The position numbers and the translations under genes are program-made. This document shows, one piece after another, positions 17,609 through 28,667 of a DNA stretch of 64,000 nt. The stretch covers positions 2,336,501-2,400,500 of the forward strand of contig NZ_CP129107.1 in assembly GCF_030406725.1 (NCBI RefSeq), in the 5' to 3' direction. This stretch comes from Alteriqipengyuania flavescens (GTDB lineage Bacteria; Pseudomonadota; Alphaproteobacteria; Sphingomonadales; Sphingomonadaceae). Below the pieces are notes generated by a model that saw only the letters and a program-made list of their open reading frames with translations, made no database searches and was not told the origin of the DNA. Within the stretch, counting starts at the first letter, position 1. Each line of letters starts with the position of its first letter.

Positions 17609-18877
17609 ATGGAAAACGCAACCATCGCTCGAGTCCGTTCCCTTATCGAGAACGGCGATATGTCCCGCTCCGGCCTCGCCCGGGCGGCGGGTCTTCACGC
17701 CAATACCCTGCGCGATGCTACCAGTGCGGACTGGAACCCGACGCAGGACACGCTGAACAAGCTCCAGGCTTTCATCGAAGCGAATGACGACACGCCTGTC
17801 CTCGTGCCGATCGAAGAGATCATCGCCGAGGCCCGCAATGGCCGCATGTTCGTGCTGGTGGATGACGAGGACCGCGAGAACGAGGGCGATCTCGTCATCC
17901 CCGCGCAAATGGCTACGCCGGACGCGATCAATTTCATGGCCACCCACGGCCGCGGCCTCATCTGCCTCAGCCTGACCAGGGACCGGACCGAACGCCTCGG
18001 CCTCGAACTGATGAGCCGGTCCAACGGTTCGCGGCACGAAACGGCCTTTACCGTCAGCATTGAAGCGCGCGAAGGCGTCACCACCGGCATCAGCGCGGCC
18101 GACCGCGCGCGCACCATCTCGGTCGCCATTGACAGCACCAAGGGTCCGACCGAGATCGTCACGCCCGGCCATGTCTTCCCGCTGGTGGCGCGCGACGGCG
18201 GCGTGCTGGTCCGCGCCGGTCACACGGAAGCGGCGGTCGACATCTCGCGCCTCGCCGGGCTCAATCCCTCCGGCGTGATCTGCGAGATCATGAAGGACGA
18301 CGGCACGATGGCGCGGATGGACGACCTGGTCGCATTCGCCCGGAAGCACGGCCTGAAGATGGGCACGATCCGCGACCTGATCGAATACCGCCACCGCAAC
18401 GACCACCTGGTCGAGCGCGTTGCCGAAAGCCCGTTCGAATCCGATTATGGTGGCAACTGGACGCTCTTTACCTATCGCAACACGGTCGACGGCAGCGAAA
18501 GTTTCGTCCTGCAGAAAGGCCGGGTCGAAGCGGGCAAGCCCACCCTCGCCCGCGTCCACACGCTCTCGATCCTCGACGACATGATGGGCCGGCCGGGGCC
18601 GCGCAAGCGCATCCTGCAGCGGGCGATGGAGGAAATCGGCCGGGAAGGCGCGGGCATCATCGTCCTTCTCATCAAGCCGCGCGAAGTCGATACGATGCGC
18701 GGCGGCCGGCCCCATCCCGATGCGGAGCTGCGGCAGTACGGCATCGGCGCGCAGATCCTCGCCGACCTCGGTGTCACGGACATGACGCTGCTCAGCAATT
18801 CGCACCGTAACGTCGTGGGCATCGAAGGCTACGGCCTCAACATCGTCGGCGAGCGGCCGATCGCAGGAGAAGACTGA
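17609..18877 (+). CDS. ribB: 3,4-dihydroxy-2-butanone 4-phosphate synthase with N-terminal HTH and degenerate GTP cyclohydrolase II domain
   Basis: A 422-residue three-part protein of riboflavin synthesis. Residues 1-60 look like a helix-turn-helix ([18 protein letters not shown]). Residues about 63-270 are the DHBP synthase that converts ribulose 5-phosphate to 3,4-dihydroxy-2-butanone 4-phosphate, with [11 protein letters not shown] near 84-94, [11 protein letters not shown] and HTEAAVD. Residues about 290-415 resemble GTP cyclohydrolase II, but the segment after [10 protein letters not shown] lacks the three zinc cysteines, so that domain should be inactive. Its stop overlaps ribH by one base. 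A palindrome ends eight bases upstream of the ATG. No FMN riboswitch is recognisable in the 54-base gap. Confidence 0.93.
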   Translation: MENATIARVRSLIENGDMSRSGLARAAGLHANTLRDATSADWNPTQDTLNKLQAFIEANDDTPVLVPIEEIIAEARNGRMFVLVDDEDRENEGDLVIPAQMATPDAINFMATHGRGLICLSLTRDRTERLGLELMSRSNGSRHETAFTVSIEAREGVTTGISAADRARTISVAIDSTKGPTEIVTPGHVFPLVARDGGVLVRAGHTEAAVDISRLAGLNPSGVICEIMKDDGTMARMDDLVAFARKHGLKMGTIRDLIEYRHRNDHLVERVAESPFESDYGGNWTLFTYRNTVDGSESFVLQKGRVEAGKPTLARVHTLSILDDMMGRPGPRKRILQRAMEEIGREGAGIIVLLIKPREVDTMRGGRPHPDAELRQYGIGAQILADLGVTDMTLLSNSHRNVVGIEGYGLNIVGERPIAGED

Positions 18878-19296
18878 TGGCGAAGTTCCTTATCGTCGAA
18901 GCGCGGTTCTACGGCCACCTCAACGACATGCTGGTCGACGGCGCGCGATCCGCGCTGGAGGCTGCCGGGCATGAGGTCGAGGTCCTCACCGTCCCCGGCG
19001 CGCTCGAAATTCCCGGCGCCATCGTGCTGGCGGCGGAGAGCGGCCAGTACGACGGATACGTCGCCATCGGCGTCGTCATTCGCGGGGAGACCTATCACTT
19101 CGAGATCGTGGCGGGCGAAAGCGCGCGGGCGATCATGGCGCTGACGATGGACGGCATCGCCATCGGCAACGGCATCCTCACGGTCGAGAACGAGGAGCAG
19201 GCTGTCGTCCGGGCGGATAAGGCGCAGAAGGACAAGGGCGGAGAGGCCGCAAAGGCGGCGCTAACACTGTTCGATCTCAGGTCGCGTTTCGGCTGA
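18877..19296 (+). CDS. ribH: 6,7-dimethyl-8-ribityllumazine synthase
   Basis: A 139-residue lumazine synthase, which condenses the RibB product with 5-amino-6-ribitylaminouracil in the penultimate step of riboflavin synthesis. The family pattern is intact: [11 protein letters not shown] at 39-49, [12 protein letters not shown] at 65-76 with the catalytic His74, and the [13 protein letters not shown] block near 118-130 region. Length is at the short end of the family (about 140-160). The start overlaps the ribB stop (TGATG), giving a ribB-ribH pair without ribE or ribD nearby. Confidence 0.96.
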   Translation: MAKFLIVEARFYGHLNDMLVDGARSALEAAGHEVEVLTVPGALEIPGAIVLAAESGQYDGYVAIGVVIRGETYHFEIVAGESARAIMALTMDGIAIGNGILTVENEEQAVVRADKAQKDKGGEAAKAALTLFDLRSRFG

Positions 19297-19304
19297 ACCC
19301 CCAT

Positions 19305-20033
19305 ATGCCGGAGATCGCCGCCCTGCTGATGATCGTGTCGGGGGCGATCCACGCCTCGGTCAATGCGGTCCTGAAATCGGGGCCCGACAAGCTTGCGAGT
19401 CGTGCGCTGATCAACCGTACGGCGCATGGGGTTGGTTGCTCGGTTCTTTCGTAGTCCACTGCGTTTATTTCCTTGCGCTGGTGAAAGCGTTCGAAGTCGC
19501 CGACATGAGCGCGAGCTATCCAGTCATGCGTGGCACCGCGCCGGTATTCGCGTCGATTTGCGCGGTCACTACCGGCATCTTCCTCAGCATGAACCGCAAG
19601 AACCTGACAGCGCCGGCGCTGTCCTGGTCGCTGCTCACCCGGTATCGCCGTGGCCATCTACACGGTGCTCGACGCGGGCGGCGTCCGCGCTGCGCCTACG
19701 ACCATGAGCTACATCGCCTGGGCATTCTTCGTGCTCGGCTTCGGTATCGGGGCAGTGTTCGGAGCGTGGCGGGGCCGCGCCTTCGTGACCTATGCGTAAA
19801 AACGCTGGAAAAGCTGCGCGACAGCAGGCGCGGCAGGCGTGGTCGGCTACGGCCTCGCCATGGTCGCCTATGCCACGGGCGACGTGCCCCGCCTCGCCCC
19901 CTTGCGCGAAAGTTCGATCCTGTTCGCGCTGGCCATTGCCGTCCTGTTCCTTGGCGAGCGTCCGGACCGCTACAAGATCGTGGGCGGCGTGGTCATGTTC
20001 GCAGGCGTGGTGACGCTGCTGTTGAGCCGATAG
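19305..20033 (+). pseudogene. Decayed EamA/DMT-family transporter
   Basis: Pieces of one drug/metabolite transporter lie in order in several frames. Frame one from ATG 19305 gives MPEIAALLMIVSGAIHASVN and stops at about 19453. A second frame covers VVHCVYFLALVKAFEVADMS to about 19640. A third gives AIYTVLDAGGVRAA and SYIAWAFFVLGFGIGAV, ending in a stop at about 19800. The last, from about 19830 to the stop at 20033, holds VVGYGLAMVAYATGDVPRLA and the EamA ending IVGGVVMFAGVVTLLLSR. At least three frame changes are needed to rebuild it, so it is a pseudogene rather than one sequencing error. It follows ribH by eight bases. Confidence 0.85.
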
Positions 20034-20045
20034 CGGGCGCCGCGC

Positions 20046-22034
<1,989 letters not shown>

Positions 22035-22053
22035 GCGGTTGGGTAACAAGAGC

Positions 22054-22491
22054 GTGGACCAACCACAGACCGACCAGATAAATGGAGAGCCCCTGCCGGA
22101 AACGGCGGGGGCTTCCCCTGTGTCCGCTTACGACGACGAAGCAGGCGACGGCAGCCACGACGGCTCGCTGTTCGACGATGTCAGCGCGTTGATTTCCGAC
22201 GGCAAGACCTACCTTGACGCGGAGTTGCAGTACCAGAAGACCCGCGCACGCTATGCCGGCAAGCATTCGGGCCGCGCGGCCGTGTTCGGCCTGCTGGCAG
22301 TGCTCTGCCTTTTCTTTGGCCTTATCGGGCTGACCGTGGGGGGCGTCCTGCTCCTGATCCCTAGGATCGGGCCGATCGGCGCAACGGCAGTCGTCGTGGC
22401 GGTATGGCTGGTGCTGTGCGCCATCTGCGGTTTCATCGCCGGCGGCCATGCCGGCCGCGTCTCCCGTGCCATATCGCAGGACAAGCCATGA
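22054..22491 (+). CDS. YqjE-like phage-holin-family (PF07332-type) membrane protein
   Basis: About 145 residues with two adjacent membrane helices (AVFGLLAVLCLFFGLIGLTV and AVVVAVWLVLCAICGFIAG) joined by a short turn, preceded by an acidic soluble N-terminus with a short amphipathic helix (LFDDVSALISDGKTYLDAEL). This matches the Phage_holin_3_6 family, which includes E. coli YqjE; despite the name these are not lysis proteins. Start uncertain: GTG 22054 or an in-frame TTG at 22039, neither with a strong ribosome site. It overlaps the next gene by four bases (ATGA). Confidence 0.75.
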   Translation: MDQPQTDQINGEPLPETAGASPVSAYDDEAGDGSHDGSLFDDVSALISDGKTYLDAELQYQKTRARYAGKHSGRAAVFGLLAVLCLFFGLIGLTVGGVLLLIPRIGPIGATAVVVAVWLVLCAICGFIAGGHAGRVSRAISQDKP

Positions 22492-22829
22492 CCCCGCTGG
22501 AACGACAATTCGTCGAAGACCGCGCAATGCGCGATTCCGCCAAAGCGCTCTTTTCCGCCGATGTCGCCCAGGTCCGCGGCGATCTCGCTAATCGCGGCGT
22601 GGGTGAACGCATCGGCGCACGCATCGGCAAGAGCGCGGTCGACATGGCCAACGAAGCGCTGGAAATGGCGGGCGACAACAAGGGCGTGATCGGTGCAGCC
22701 CTTGGCGCGCTGCTTCTCTACCTCTTCCGCAACCCGCTCATCGACTGGCTTTTCGGAGATGACGAAGGCGGATCGGACGAGGAGCGCGGCGCGCGCGACG
22801 ACGGGTGGGACGAAGCGGAACAATACTGA
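22488..22829 (+). CDS. YqjK-like small membrane protein
   Basis: A 113-residue protein with an N-terminal amphipathic helical region (residues 1-65), one hydrophobic helix (GVIGAALGALLLYLFRNPLIDWLF, about 65-88) and an acidic C-terminal tail. I do not recognise a Pfam family with certainty; its position after a YqjD-like and a YqjE-like gene parallels yqjK in enterobacteria. The start codon overlaps the previous stop (ATGA), so it is co-translated. Function unknown, presumably inner-membrane. Confidence 0.6.
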   Translation: MTPLERQFVEDRAMRDSAKALFSADVAQVRGDLANRGVGERIGARIGKSAVDMANEALEMAGDNKGVIGAALGALLLYLFRNPLIDWLFGDDEGGSDEERGARDDGWDEAEQY

Positions 22830-22881
22830 CCGTGGGCGCATTGGTTTGGTAGATATCACAAACACTTGCCCAGAGGACACC

Positions 22882-23430
22882 ATGAGCAACCTGACCGTAG
22901 TTTCCGACAACGACGCCGCCGCCAACGAAGCCGCCATGACCGAAGAGGAAAAGCGCGCGGCGATCCGTGCACGTATCGAAGCCGGAGAAGCCGACTTCGA
23001 GCGTCGGCAGGAAACCAGCTTCACCGACCAGCTGGCAGAAGCCCGCGATGCGGCGGTCGAGTACACCAAGAAGAACCCGCTGACGGTGGTGGCAGGCGCG
23101 GTTGTTGCGGGCATCGCGATCTCGGCGCTGTTCCGCAATTCGCCGACCCGCCGGGCGGGACGCCGCGGGGCCGCTCTGGCCGCGCTCGCGGCCGATGCGG
23201 TCATGGAATATGGCGAAGCAGCTCTCGCCTCGATCAGCGAAGCCGGTCGCAGCGGATTGCAGTCGCTCGATGATCTGGGTGATCGCGCTGGTTACGAAGC
23301 GCGCCACCTCGGCCGTGCTGCCAAGTTCCGTGCTGCCGACGCCAGTGATCGTTCGCGCCTGATGGGCCGCCGGGCAATCAAGGGTTCGCGCCGGTCGATC
23401 GAACGTGCAGGTCGCTATTTCCAGCGCTGA
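22882..23430 (+). CDS. Second YqjD-like membrane-anchored protein
   Basis: A 182-residue protein with a charged helical N-terminus (EEEKRAAIRARIEAGEADFE), a central membrane helix at about 58-79 (NPLTVVAGAVVAGIAISALF, the KNP start being typical of DUF883) and a long basic, alanine-rich C-terminal part. AGAGGA lies five bases before the ATG at 22882. It follows the YqjK-like gene by 52 bases and closes the membrane-protein set. The basic C-terminal half (many Arg) could contact RNA or ribosomes; this is inference. Confidence 0.6.
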   Translation: MSNLTVVSDNDAAANEAAMTEEEKRAAIRARIEAGEADFERRQETSFTDQLAEARDAAVEYTKKNPLTVVAGAVVAGIAISALFRNSPTRRAGRRGAALAALAADAVMEYGEAALASISEAGRSGLQSLDDLGDRAGYEARHLGRAAKFRAADASDRSRLMGRRAIKGSRRSIERAGRYFQR

Positions 23431-23545
23431 ACGTGCAGCCTGCGCGGGCTGATTGCAATCGAATTTCCCCGTCCGGGCCTTGCCTGCGGCGGGGAATTTC
23501 GTATGGCGCGCATTAAAACCGAACAACGGACAGGAAGGTGGCCCG

Positions 23546-23770
23546 ATGGCCGATCAGGAACTTTACCAGGTAATGGGCGGGCGCGTGAACGACCCGCGCG
23601 GCCACGACTTCAAGGATCCGGAAAGCATTCACGTGGTGGGCGTGTTCCGCAGCTACGACGACGCGGTCGAGGCATGGCGCGGCCAGGCCCAGCGCACGGT
23701 CGACGATGCGGAGATGAAGTACGTCATCGTTCACCTGCACAAGCTGTTCGAACCGGACGTAGAGGTCTGA
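23546..23770 (+). CDS. DUF4170 family protein
   Basis: A 74-residue protein matching what I recall of DUF4170, a small alphaproteobacterial family: LYQVMGGRVNDP at 6-17, GVFRSYDDAVEAWRGQAQRTVDDA at about 32-55 and YVIVHLHKL at 59-67. AGGAAGG lies eight bases before the ATG at 23546. It is a single gene ending just before a strong bidirectional terminator. Function unknown. Confidence 0.8.
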   Translation: MADQELYQVMGGRVNDPRGHDFKDPESIHVVGVFRSYDDAVEAWRGQAQRTVDDAEMKYVIVHLHKLFEPDVEV

Positions 23771-23790
23771 CCGTTAACCGGTGGACACGA

Positions 23791-23825
23791 AAAAGGGCTG
23801 CCGGATCGCTTCCGGCAGCCCTTTT
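23791..23825. terminator. Bidirectional intrinsic terminator
   Basis: A perfect 15-bp stem (AAAAGGGCTGCCGGA, 23791-23805, and its complement 23811-23825) with loop TCGCT. Read rightward it ends in TTTT, and read leftward also in TTTT, so it should stop both the DUF4170 gene and greA, which converge here. Confidence 0.9.
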
Positions 23826-23847
23826 AGTTTCCCCAGAGGCTGGTGCC

Positions 23848-24315
23848 TCAGATGAACTCGATCTTCTCGACGAGGTAGAACTTGTCGCCGCTCGGCACGG
23901 TCACTTCGATCTCGTCGCCGACCTGCCGGCTGATGAGCGCGCGGCCCAGCGGCGAGCTGTAGCTGATGCGCCCCTTCTTCGCGTCGGCCTCGGTCTGGCC
24001 GACGATCTGGTACTTAACCGGCTTGTCGTCTTCGTCCAGCAGGGTGACGGTGGCGCCGAACACGATCTTGTCGCCCGACAGCGAAGTCGGGTCGATGATC
24101 TGCGCCCGGCTGACACGGTCTTCCAAGTCGCCGATCATGGCTTCGACCTGGCCCTGGCGTTCCTTCGCGGCATGGTATTCCGCGTTTTCTGAGAGGTCGC
24201 CATGGGCGCGCGCTTCCTCGATCGCGTCGACGATCTTCGGACGTTCGGCGCGCAGCGCCTTCAGTTCGGCGGTGATCTGCTCGTACCCTTCGGCGAGCAT
24301 CGGCACTTTTTCCAT
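23848..24315 (-). CDS. greA: Transcription elongation factor GreA
   Basis: A 155-residue factor that enters the RNA polymerase secondary channel and rescues backtracked complexes by stimulating transcript cleavage. The N-terminal coiled-coil (about 8-75) carries the tip sequence [15 protein letters not shown] near 40-54 with the acidic pair needed for cleavage, and the C-terminal FKBP-like domain includes [18 protein letters not shown]. Start at ATG 24315 (MEKVPM), as in the family. It is downstream of carB and probably shares its transcript. Confidence 0.96.
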   Translation of the reverse strand: MEKVPMLAEGYEQITAELKALRAERPKIVDAIEEARAHGDLSENAEYHAAKERQGQVEAMIGDLEDRVSRAQIIDPTSLSGDKIVFGATVTLLDEDDKPVKYQIVGQTEADAKKGRISYSSPLGRALISRQVGDEIEVTVPSGDKFYLVEKIEFI

Positions 24316-24416
24316 GGTCCGTCTTTCTCTCTCGCCCCCGCACATCCGTGTCAAAACCGCCCTGCCCGCTCCCATGAAGGGTGCGGCCCTGCGGTCCGGT
24401 TTGTCGGGGAAAATCT

Positions 24417-27400
24417 CTATCCGTCGGTGCTGTAATAGTCCTGAAGCGGCCGAACTTCAAGCTGGCCGTCGCGCGCTGCGGCGATGGCCTGCACCGCGGC
24501 GGCGCTGGCGGCGGCGGTCGTGTAGTACGGGACCTTGCTGTCGAGCGCGCTGGCGCGGATCGACTGCGAGTCCTTCAGCGACTGCCAGCCTTCGGTGGTG
24601 TTGATGATCAGCGCCACTTCGCCGTCGATAATCCGGTCGACGATATGGGGGCGCCCTTCGGCCACCTTGTTGACCCGTGTTACGGACAGACCCGCCTGCG
24701 CGAGGAAGCTTTGCGTGCCGCCTGTCGCTAACACATCGAAACCAAGCGATATCAATGACTTGACGGGATCTAGTATCACCTGCTTGTCGCTGTCCTTGAC
24801 CGATACGAACACGGTGCCGCTTGTCGGCAGTATCATGCCGGCCCCGATCTGCGATTTGCGGAAGGCGGTGGGAAAATCGCGGTCGATCCCCATCACCTCG
24901 CCGGTGGAGCGCATTTCGGGCGAGAGCACCGGGTCACTGCCGGGGAAACGGGCGAAGGGGAAGACGGCTTCCTTCACCGCCATGTAGTCGAGATCGCGGC
25001 GCACGGCGGGGAAATCCGACAATTTCTTGCCCGCCATGATGCGCGCGGCCCACTTGGCGATGGGCTGGCCGATGGCCTTGGCGACGAACGGCACCGTGCG
25101 GCTCGCGCGCGGGTTGACCTCGATCAGGTAGACTTCGTGTTCTTTAGTGCCGTCCTCGCGGACGCTGGCCTTCACCGCGAATTGCACGTTCATCAGCCCG
25201 ACCACGCCGAGCTCGATGGCAAGCGCCTCTGCCTGCCGTTCCATTTCCTCGACGATTTCGGCGGGCAGGCTGTAAGGCGGGATGGTGCAGGCGCTATCGC
25301 CCGAGTGCACGCCGGCTTCCTCGATATGCTGCATCACGCCCGCGATGCGGACCTCGCTGCCATCGCACAGCACGTCGACATCGCATTCGATGGCATCGCG
25401 CAGGTACTGGTCCACCAGCACCGGGCTGTCGCCCGACACATTGACCGCATTTTCGATATAGTCGTCGAGCTGCGGTTCGCTGTCGACCACCTCCATCGCG
25501 CGACCGCCGAGGACATAGGACGGGCGCAGCAGCACGGGATAGCCGATCCGTGCGGCCGCCGCGGCGGCTTCGTCGCGGCTGCGGGCGATACCGTTCGCGG
25601 GCTGCTTCAGCTTCAGCTTGTTGACCAGCTTGGCGAAGCGTTCGCGGTCTTCGGCAAGGTCGATGGCATCGGGGCTGGTGCCCAGGATCGGGATCCCCGC
25701 ATCCTCCAGCGCCTGCGCCAGCTTCAGTGGCGTCTGCCCGCCGAACTGCACGATTACGCCCGCAAGCTCGCCCTCCGACATCTCGACGCGCAGGATTTCC
25801 AGCACGTCCTCATCTGTCAGCGGCTCGAAATAGAGGCGGTCGGAGGTGTCGTAATCGGTGGAGACGGTTTCCGGGTTGCAGTTGACCATGATGGTCTCGA
25901 ACCCGTCTTCCTCCAGCGCGAAACAGGCGTGGACGCAGCAGTAATCGAACTCGATGCCCTGCCCGATCCGGTTCGGGCCGCCGCCGAGGATCACCACCTT
26001 CTTGCGATCGCTCGGGTTCGCCTCGTCCTCTGCCTCCCCGAAGGACGGCGCTTCGTAGGTCGAGTACATATAGGGCGTGATCGCCTCGAATTCGGCGGCG
26101 CAGCTGTCGATGCGCTTGAACACGGGCAGCACGCCCAGCTTGTAGCGCAGCTTGCGCACTTCCTCTGCGCTGGTGGCGCCGGCCATGGCGCGCAAGGCAT
26201 CGTGCAGCAGCCCGCTGCGCTTCGCCTGCGTTTCCGCGAGCCCCCCCGCCACGCCGACGGAACGCACGGCCAGAGTGGCGAGACGGCGGTCGGAAAAGCC
26301 CATGGATTTCAGGCGGCGCAGTTCCTCCGCCGTGTTCGGCAGGCCGTTATGCGCAATCATCCGCTCTTCGTAGATGATCGCCTCGATCTGGCGCAGGAAC
26401 CACGGGTCGTAATGGGTGACAGCGTGGATCTCGTCCAGCGTCAGCCCTTCGCGGAAAGCCTGCGCGACATTGAGCAGGCGGTCGGGCGTCGCTTTCGAAA
26501 GCGCGGCGGTGATGACCTCGCGGCTCGTCCCTTCCAGCTTTAGCACGCGGTTGAACCCGTCGAGCCCGGTTTCGAGGCCGCGAAGCGCCTTCTGCATCGA
26601 TTCCTGGAAATTGCGACCGATGGCCATGACTTCGCCGACCGACTTCATCGCGGTGGACAACTCGTTCTTCGATCCCTTGAACTTCTCGAAGGCGAAGCGC
26701 GGGATCTTGGTCACGACATAGTCGATGGTCGGCTCGAAACTGGCGGGCGTGGCGCCTGTGATCTCGTTGGTGATCTCGTCCAGCGTGTAGCCTACGGCCA
26801 GCTTCGCCGCGACGCGGGCGATGGGAAAGCCCGTGGCCTTGGACGCGAGCGCGGAACTGCGCGAGACGCGCGGGTTCATCTCGATCACGATCAGGCGGCC
26901 ATCCTTGGGATTGACTGCGAACTGTACGTTCGAACCGCCTGTTTCCACGCCGATTTCCCGCAGCACGTTGATGCTGGCGGTCCGCATGATCTGGTATTCC
27001 TTGTCGGTCAGCGTCAGCGCCGGCGCGACGGTGATGGAATCGCCAGTGTGGACGCCCATCGGATCGACATTCTCGATCGAGCACACGATGATGCAGTTGT
27101 CGTTGCGATCCCGCACGACCTCCATCTCGTATTCCTTCCAGCCGAGGAGCGATTCCTCGATCAGGACTTCGGTGGTGGGGCTGGCGTCGAGCCCGCCGCG
27201 CACGATGCTTTCGAACTCGGCCCGGTTGTAAGCCACGCCGCCGCCGGTCCCGCCAAGCGTGAAGCTGGGCCGGATGATGGCGGGAAGGCCCGTTCTTTCA
27301 AGCACTTCGAAGGCTTCTTCGACAGTGTGTGCAATGCCGCTGCGCGCGCTTTCCAGCCCGATCTTGTCCATCGCCGCACGGAATTTCTGGCGGTCTTCGG

Positions 27401-27776
27401 CCTTGTCGATGGCTTCGGCATCGGCGCCGATCATCTGCACGCCCAGCCGTTCCAGCGTGCCGTCGTTGAACAGCGCCAGCGCGCAATTGAGCGCCGTCTG
27501 CCCGCCCATCGTGGGCAGCACCGCGTCGGGCCGCTCCTTCTCGATGATCTTGGCGACGATTTCCGGCGTGATCGGCTCGACATAGGTCGCGTCCGCAAAC
27601 TCCGGATCGGTCATGATCGTGGCCGGGTTGGAGTTGACCAGGATTACCCGGTACCCCTCCTCTTTCAACGCCTTGATTGCCTGCGTACCGGAGTAATCGA
27701 ACTCGCACGCCTGCCCGATAACGATAGGCCCCGCGCCGATGACGAGGATGGAGGAAATGTCGGTGCGTTTGGGCAT
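24417..27776 (-). CDS. carB: Carbamoyl-phosphate synthase large subunit
   Basis: A 1,119-residue subunit that makes carbamoyl phosphate from bicarbonate, ammonia (channelled from CarA) and two ATP, for arginine and pyrimidines. It shows the duplicated ATP-grasp halves: the first with [20 protein letters not shown] near 11-30, the second with [20 protein letters not shown] near 600, and a C-terminal methylglyoxal-synthase-like allosteric domain from about 960. Length is slightly above the usual 1,070-1,100. It starts two bases after the stop of a small unknown gene and is separated from carA by two unrelated small genes. Confidence 0.97.
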   Translation of the reverse strand: MPKRTDISSILVIGAGPIVIGQACEFDYSGTQAIKALKEEGYRVILVNSNPATIMTDPEFADATYVEPITPEIVAKIIEKERPDAVLPTMGGQTALNCALALFNDGTLERLGVQMIGADAEAIDKAEDRQKFRAAMDKIGLESARSGIAHTVEEAFEVLERTGLPAIIRPSFTLGGTGGGVAYNRAEFESIVRGGLDASPTTEVLIEESLLGWKEYEMEVVRDRNDNCIIVCSIENVDPMGVHTGDSITVAPALTLTDKEYQIMRTASINVLREIGVETGGSNVQFAVNPKDGRLIVIEMNPRVSRSSALASKATGFPIARVAAKLAVGYTLDEITNEITGATPASFEPTIDYVVTKIPRFAFEKFKGSKNELSTAMKSVGEVMAIGRNFQESMQKALRGLETGLDGFNRVLKLEGTSREVITAALSKATPDRLLNVAQAFREGLTLDEIHAVTHYDPWFLRQIEAIIYEERMIAHNGLPNTAEELRRLKSMGFSDRRLATLAVRSVGVAGGLAETQAKRSGLLHDALRAMAGATSAEEVRKLRYKLGVLPVFKRIDSCAAEFEAITPYMYSTYEAPSFGEAEDEANPSDRKKVVILGGGPNRIGQGIEFDYCCVHACFALEEDGFETIMVNCNPETVSTDYDTSDRLYFEPLTDEDVLEILRVEMSEGELAGVIVQFGGQTPLKLAQALEDAGIPILGTSPDAIDLAEDRERFAKLVNKLKLKQPANGIARSRDEAAAAAARIGYPVLLRPSYVLGGRAMEVVDSEPQLDDYIENAVNVSGDSPVLVDQYLRDAIECDVDVLCDGSEVRIAGVMQHIEEAGVHSGDSACTIPPYSLPAEIVEEMERQAEALAIELGVVGLMNVQFAVKASVREDGTKEHEVYLIEVNPRASRTVPFVAKAIGQPIAKWAARIMAGKKLSDFPAVRRDLDYMAVKEAVFPFARFPGSDPVLSPEMRSTGEVMGIDRDFPTAFRKSQIGAGMILPTSGTVFVSVKDSDKQVILDPVKSLISLGFDVLATGGTQSFLAQAGLSVTRVNKVAEGRPHIVDRIIDGEVALIINTTEGWQSLKDSQSIRASALDSKVPYYTTAAASAAAVQAIAAARDGQLEVRPLQDYYSTDG

Positions 27777-27778
27777 TT

Positions 27779-28240
27779 TTATCCGTTCACTGGAGGCAAA
27801 AGTTTTAATTGTTCAGAAGGACACCGGACTCGGTGGAATGAGATGTCGTGCTGCGGTGGCAGGATGTGCGTACCGCTGATCATTCGAGCAATTACGAACG
27901 GCGCTGTCGGGTCATTGCAACGGACATCGCGGTGGTCCTTTTCGACAAAATTGGACGCATTTCTGAGGATGCATTTCGCTGTTTCCACTTCGGGTTCGCT
28001 TCTTGCGTAAAAGTGCCCGTAATCCGTGTCGAAATATCCGCCTGGAGGAGTTTCCCATTCTATCTTGACGTTGTGGCGATCCTGACAATCGATGATTGCG
28101 CTATAGGCAGGTTCTGCCGCAATTCGCGGTGCCACTCGACGGTAAATGGACGCGACGGCCACAACCGCCAGAGCGGCGATCACAAATAGTGCAAAGCCCT
28201 TTCCTGCGAGTTTTGGGAAACGAGGCGCCTCATAGGTCAT
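27779..28240 (-). CDS. Hypothetical single-span membrane protein
   Basis: A 153-residue protein with one N-terminal membrane helix ([20 protein letters not shown], about 14-33) and a periplasmic or cytoplasmic domain with four cysteines (residues about 52, 90, 107, 139) that could form disulfides. I do not recognise the family. It lies between carA and carB and ends two bases before the carB start, so it must be part of the same operon; a role in carbamoyl phosphate synthesis is not implied by the sequence. Confidence 0.65.
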   Translation of the reverse strand: MTYEAPRFPKLAGKGFALFVIAALAVVAVASIYRRVAPRIAAEPAYSAIIDCQDRHNVKIEWETPPGGYFDTDYGHFYARSEPEVETAKCILRNASNFVEKDHRDVRCNDPTAPFVIARMISGTHILPPQHDISFHRVRCPSEQLKLLPPVNG

Positions 28241-28382
28241 CCACGAGTCCCCAAGTTTCGCTTCAGCATCGAGACTTTTATCCGGTTTTGATGCCTGAAT
28301 AGCGGTGCGGCACCATCATTGGCGAACGCCCATCCACTACCATTCCCCGCGCGGCAATCGAGTTCGTGGTTTCTCAAACAAA

Positions 28383-28667
28383 TCACGAACCGTGAACCTC
28401 CGAATACCCGTCCGCAACCTCGCGATCTACAAAATTTGCTTTTGCGTTGTGCTTCCCCAGCTGATCTCGGACACAATCGAGGTCACCGTCGTTCACTTCG
28501 TCGGTGGCCGGTGAGAAATACCAAGCAGGTTGGTCCTCCCAGTCGGATCGGATCTCAAATTTATGAATGCCACAATCGGTGAGTGCCACTCGCAGTTGGT
28601 CCTCCGTCGCGGGATCCTGCATGCATCCGGAAAAAGCTAGCATCCCGATCACAGGTGCCACTCTCAC
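28383..28667 (-). CDS. Small putative lipoprotein
   Basis: A 94-residue protein beginning MRVAPVIGMLAFSGC; the hydrophobic stretch followed by FSGC reads as a lipoprotein signal with Cys15 as the lipidated residue. The mature part has two further cysteines (32 and 65) and is otherwise unrecognised; it shares an acid/aromatic style with the next gene in the operon. The GTG at 28667 overlaps the carA stop (GTGA), so it is translationally coupled to carA. The missing canonical Leu at -3 lowers certainty on lipidation. Confidence 0.55.
   Translation of the reverse strand: MRVAPVIGMLAFSGCMQDPATEDQLRVALTDCGIHKFEIRSDWEDQPAWYFSPATDEVNDGDLDCVRDQLGKHNAKANFVDREVADGYSEVHGS

Noticed and set aside
17033-18805. 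Long minus-strand frame of about 590 residues opposite cysQ and ribB
   Set aside because: It mirrors the real genes in GC-rich DNA; the product is rich in Arg, His and Asp with no family resemblance. cysQ and ribB on the plus strand have full motifs.
25137-26543. Plus-strand frame opposite carB
   Set aside because: Antisense to two intact ATP-grasp domains; the product is low in lysine and lacks any signature.
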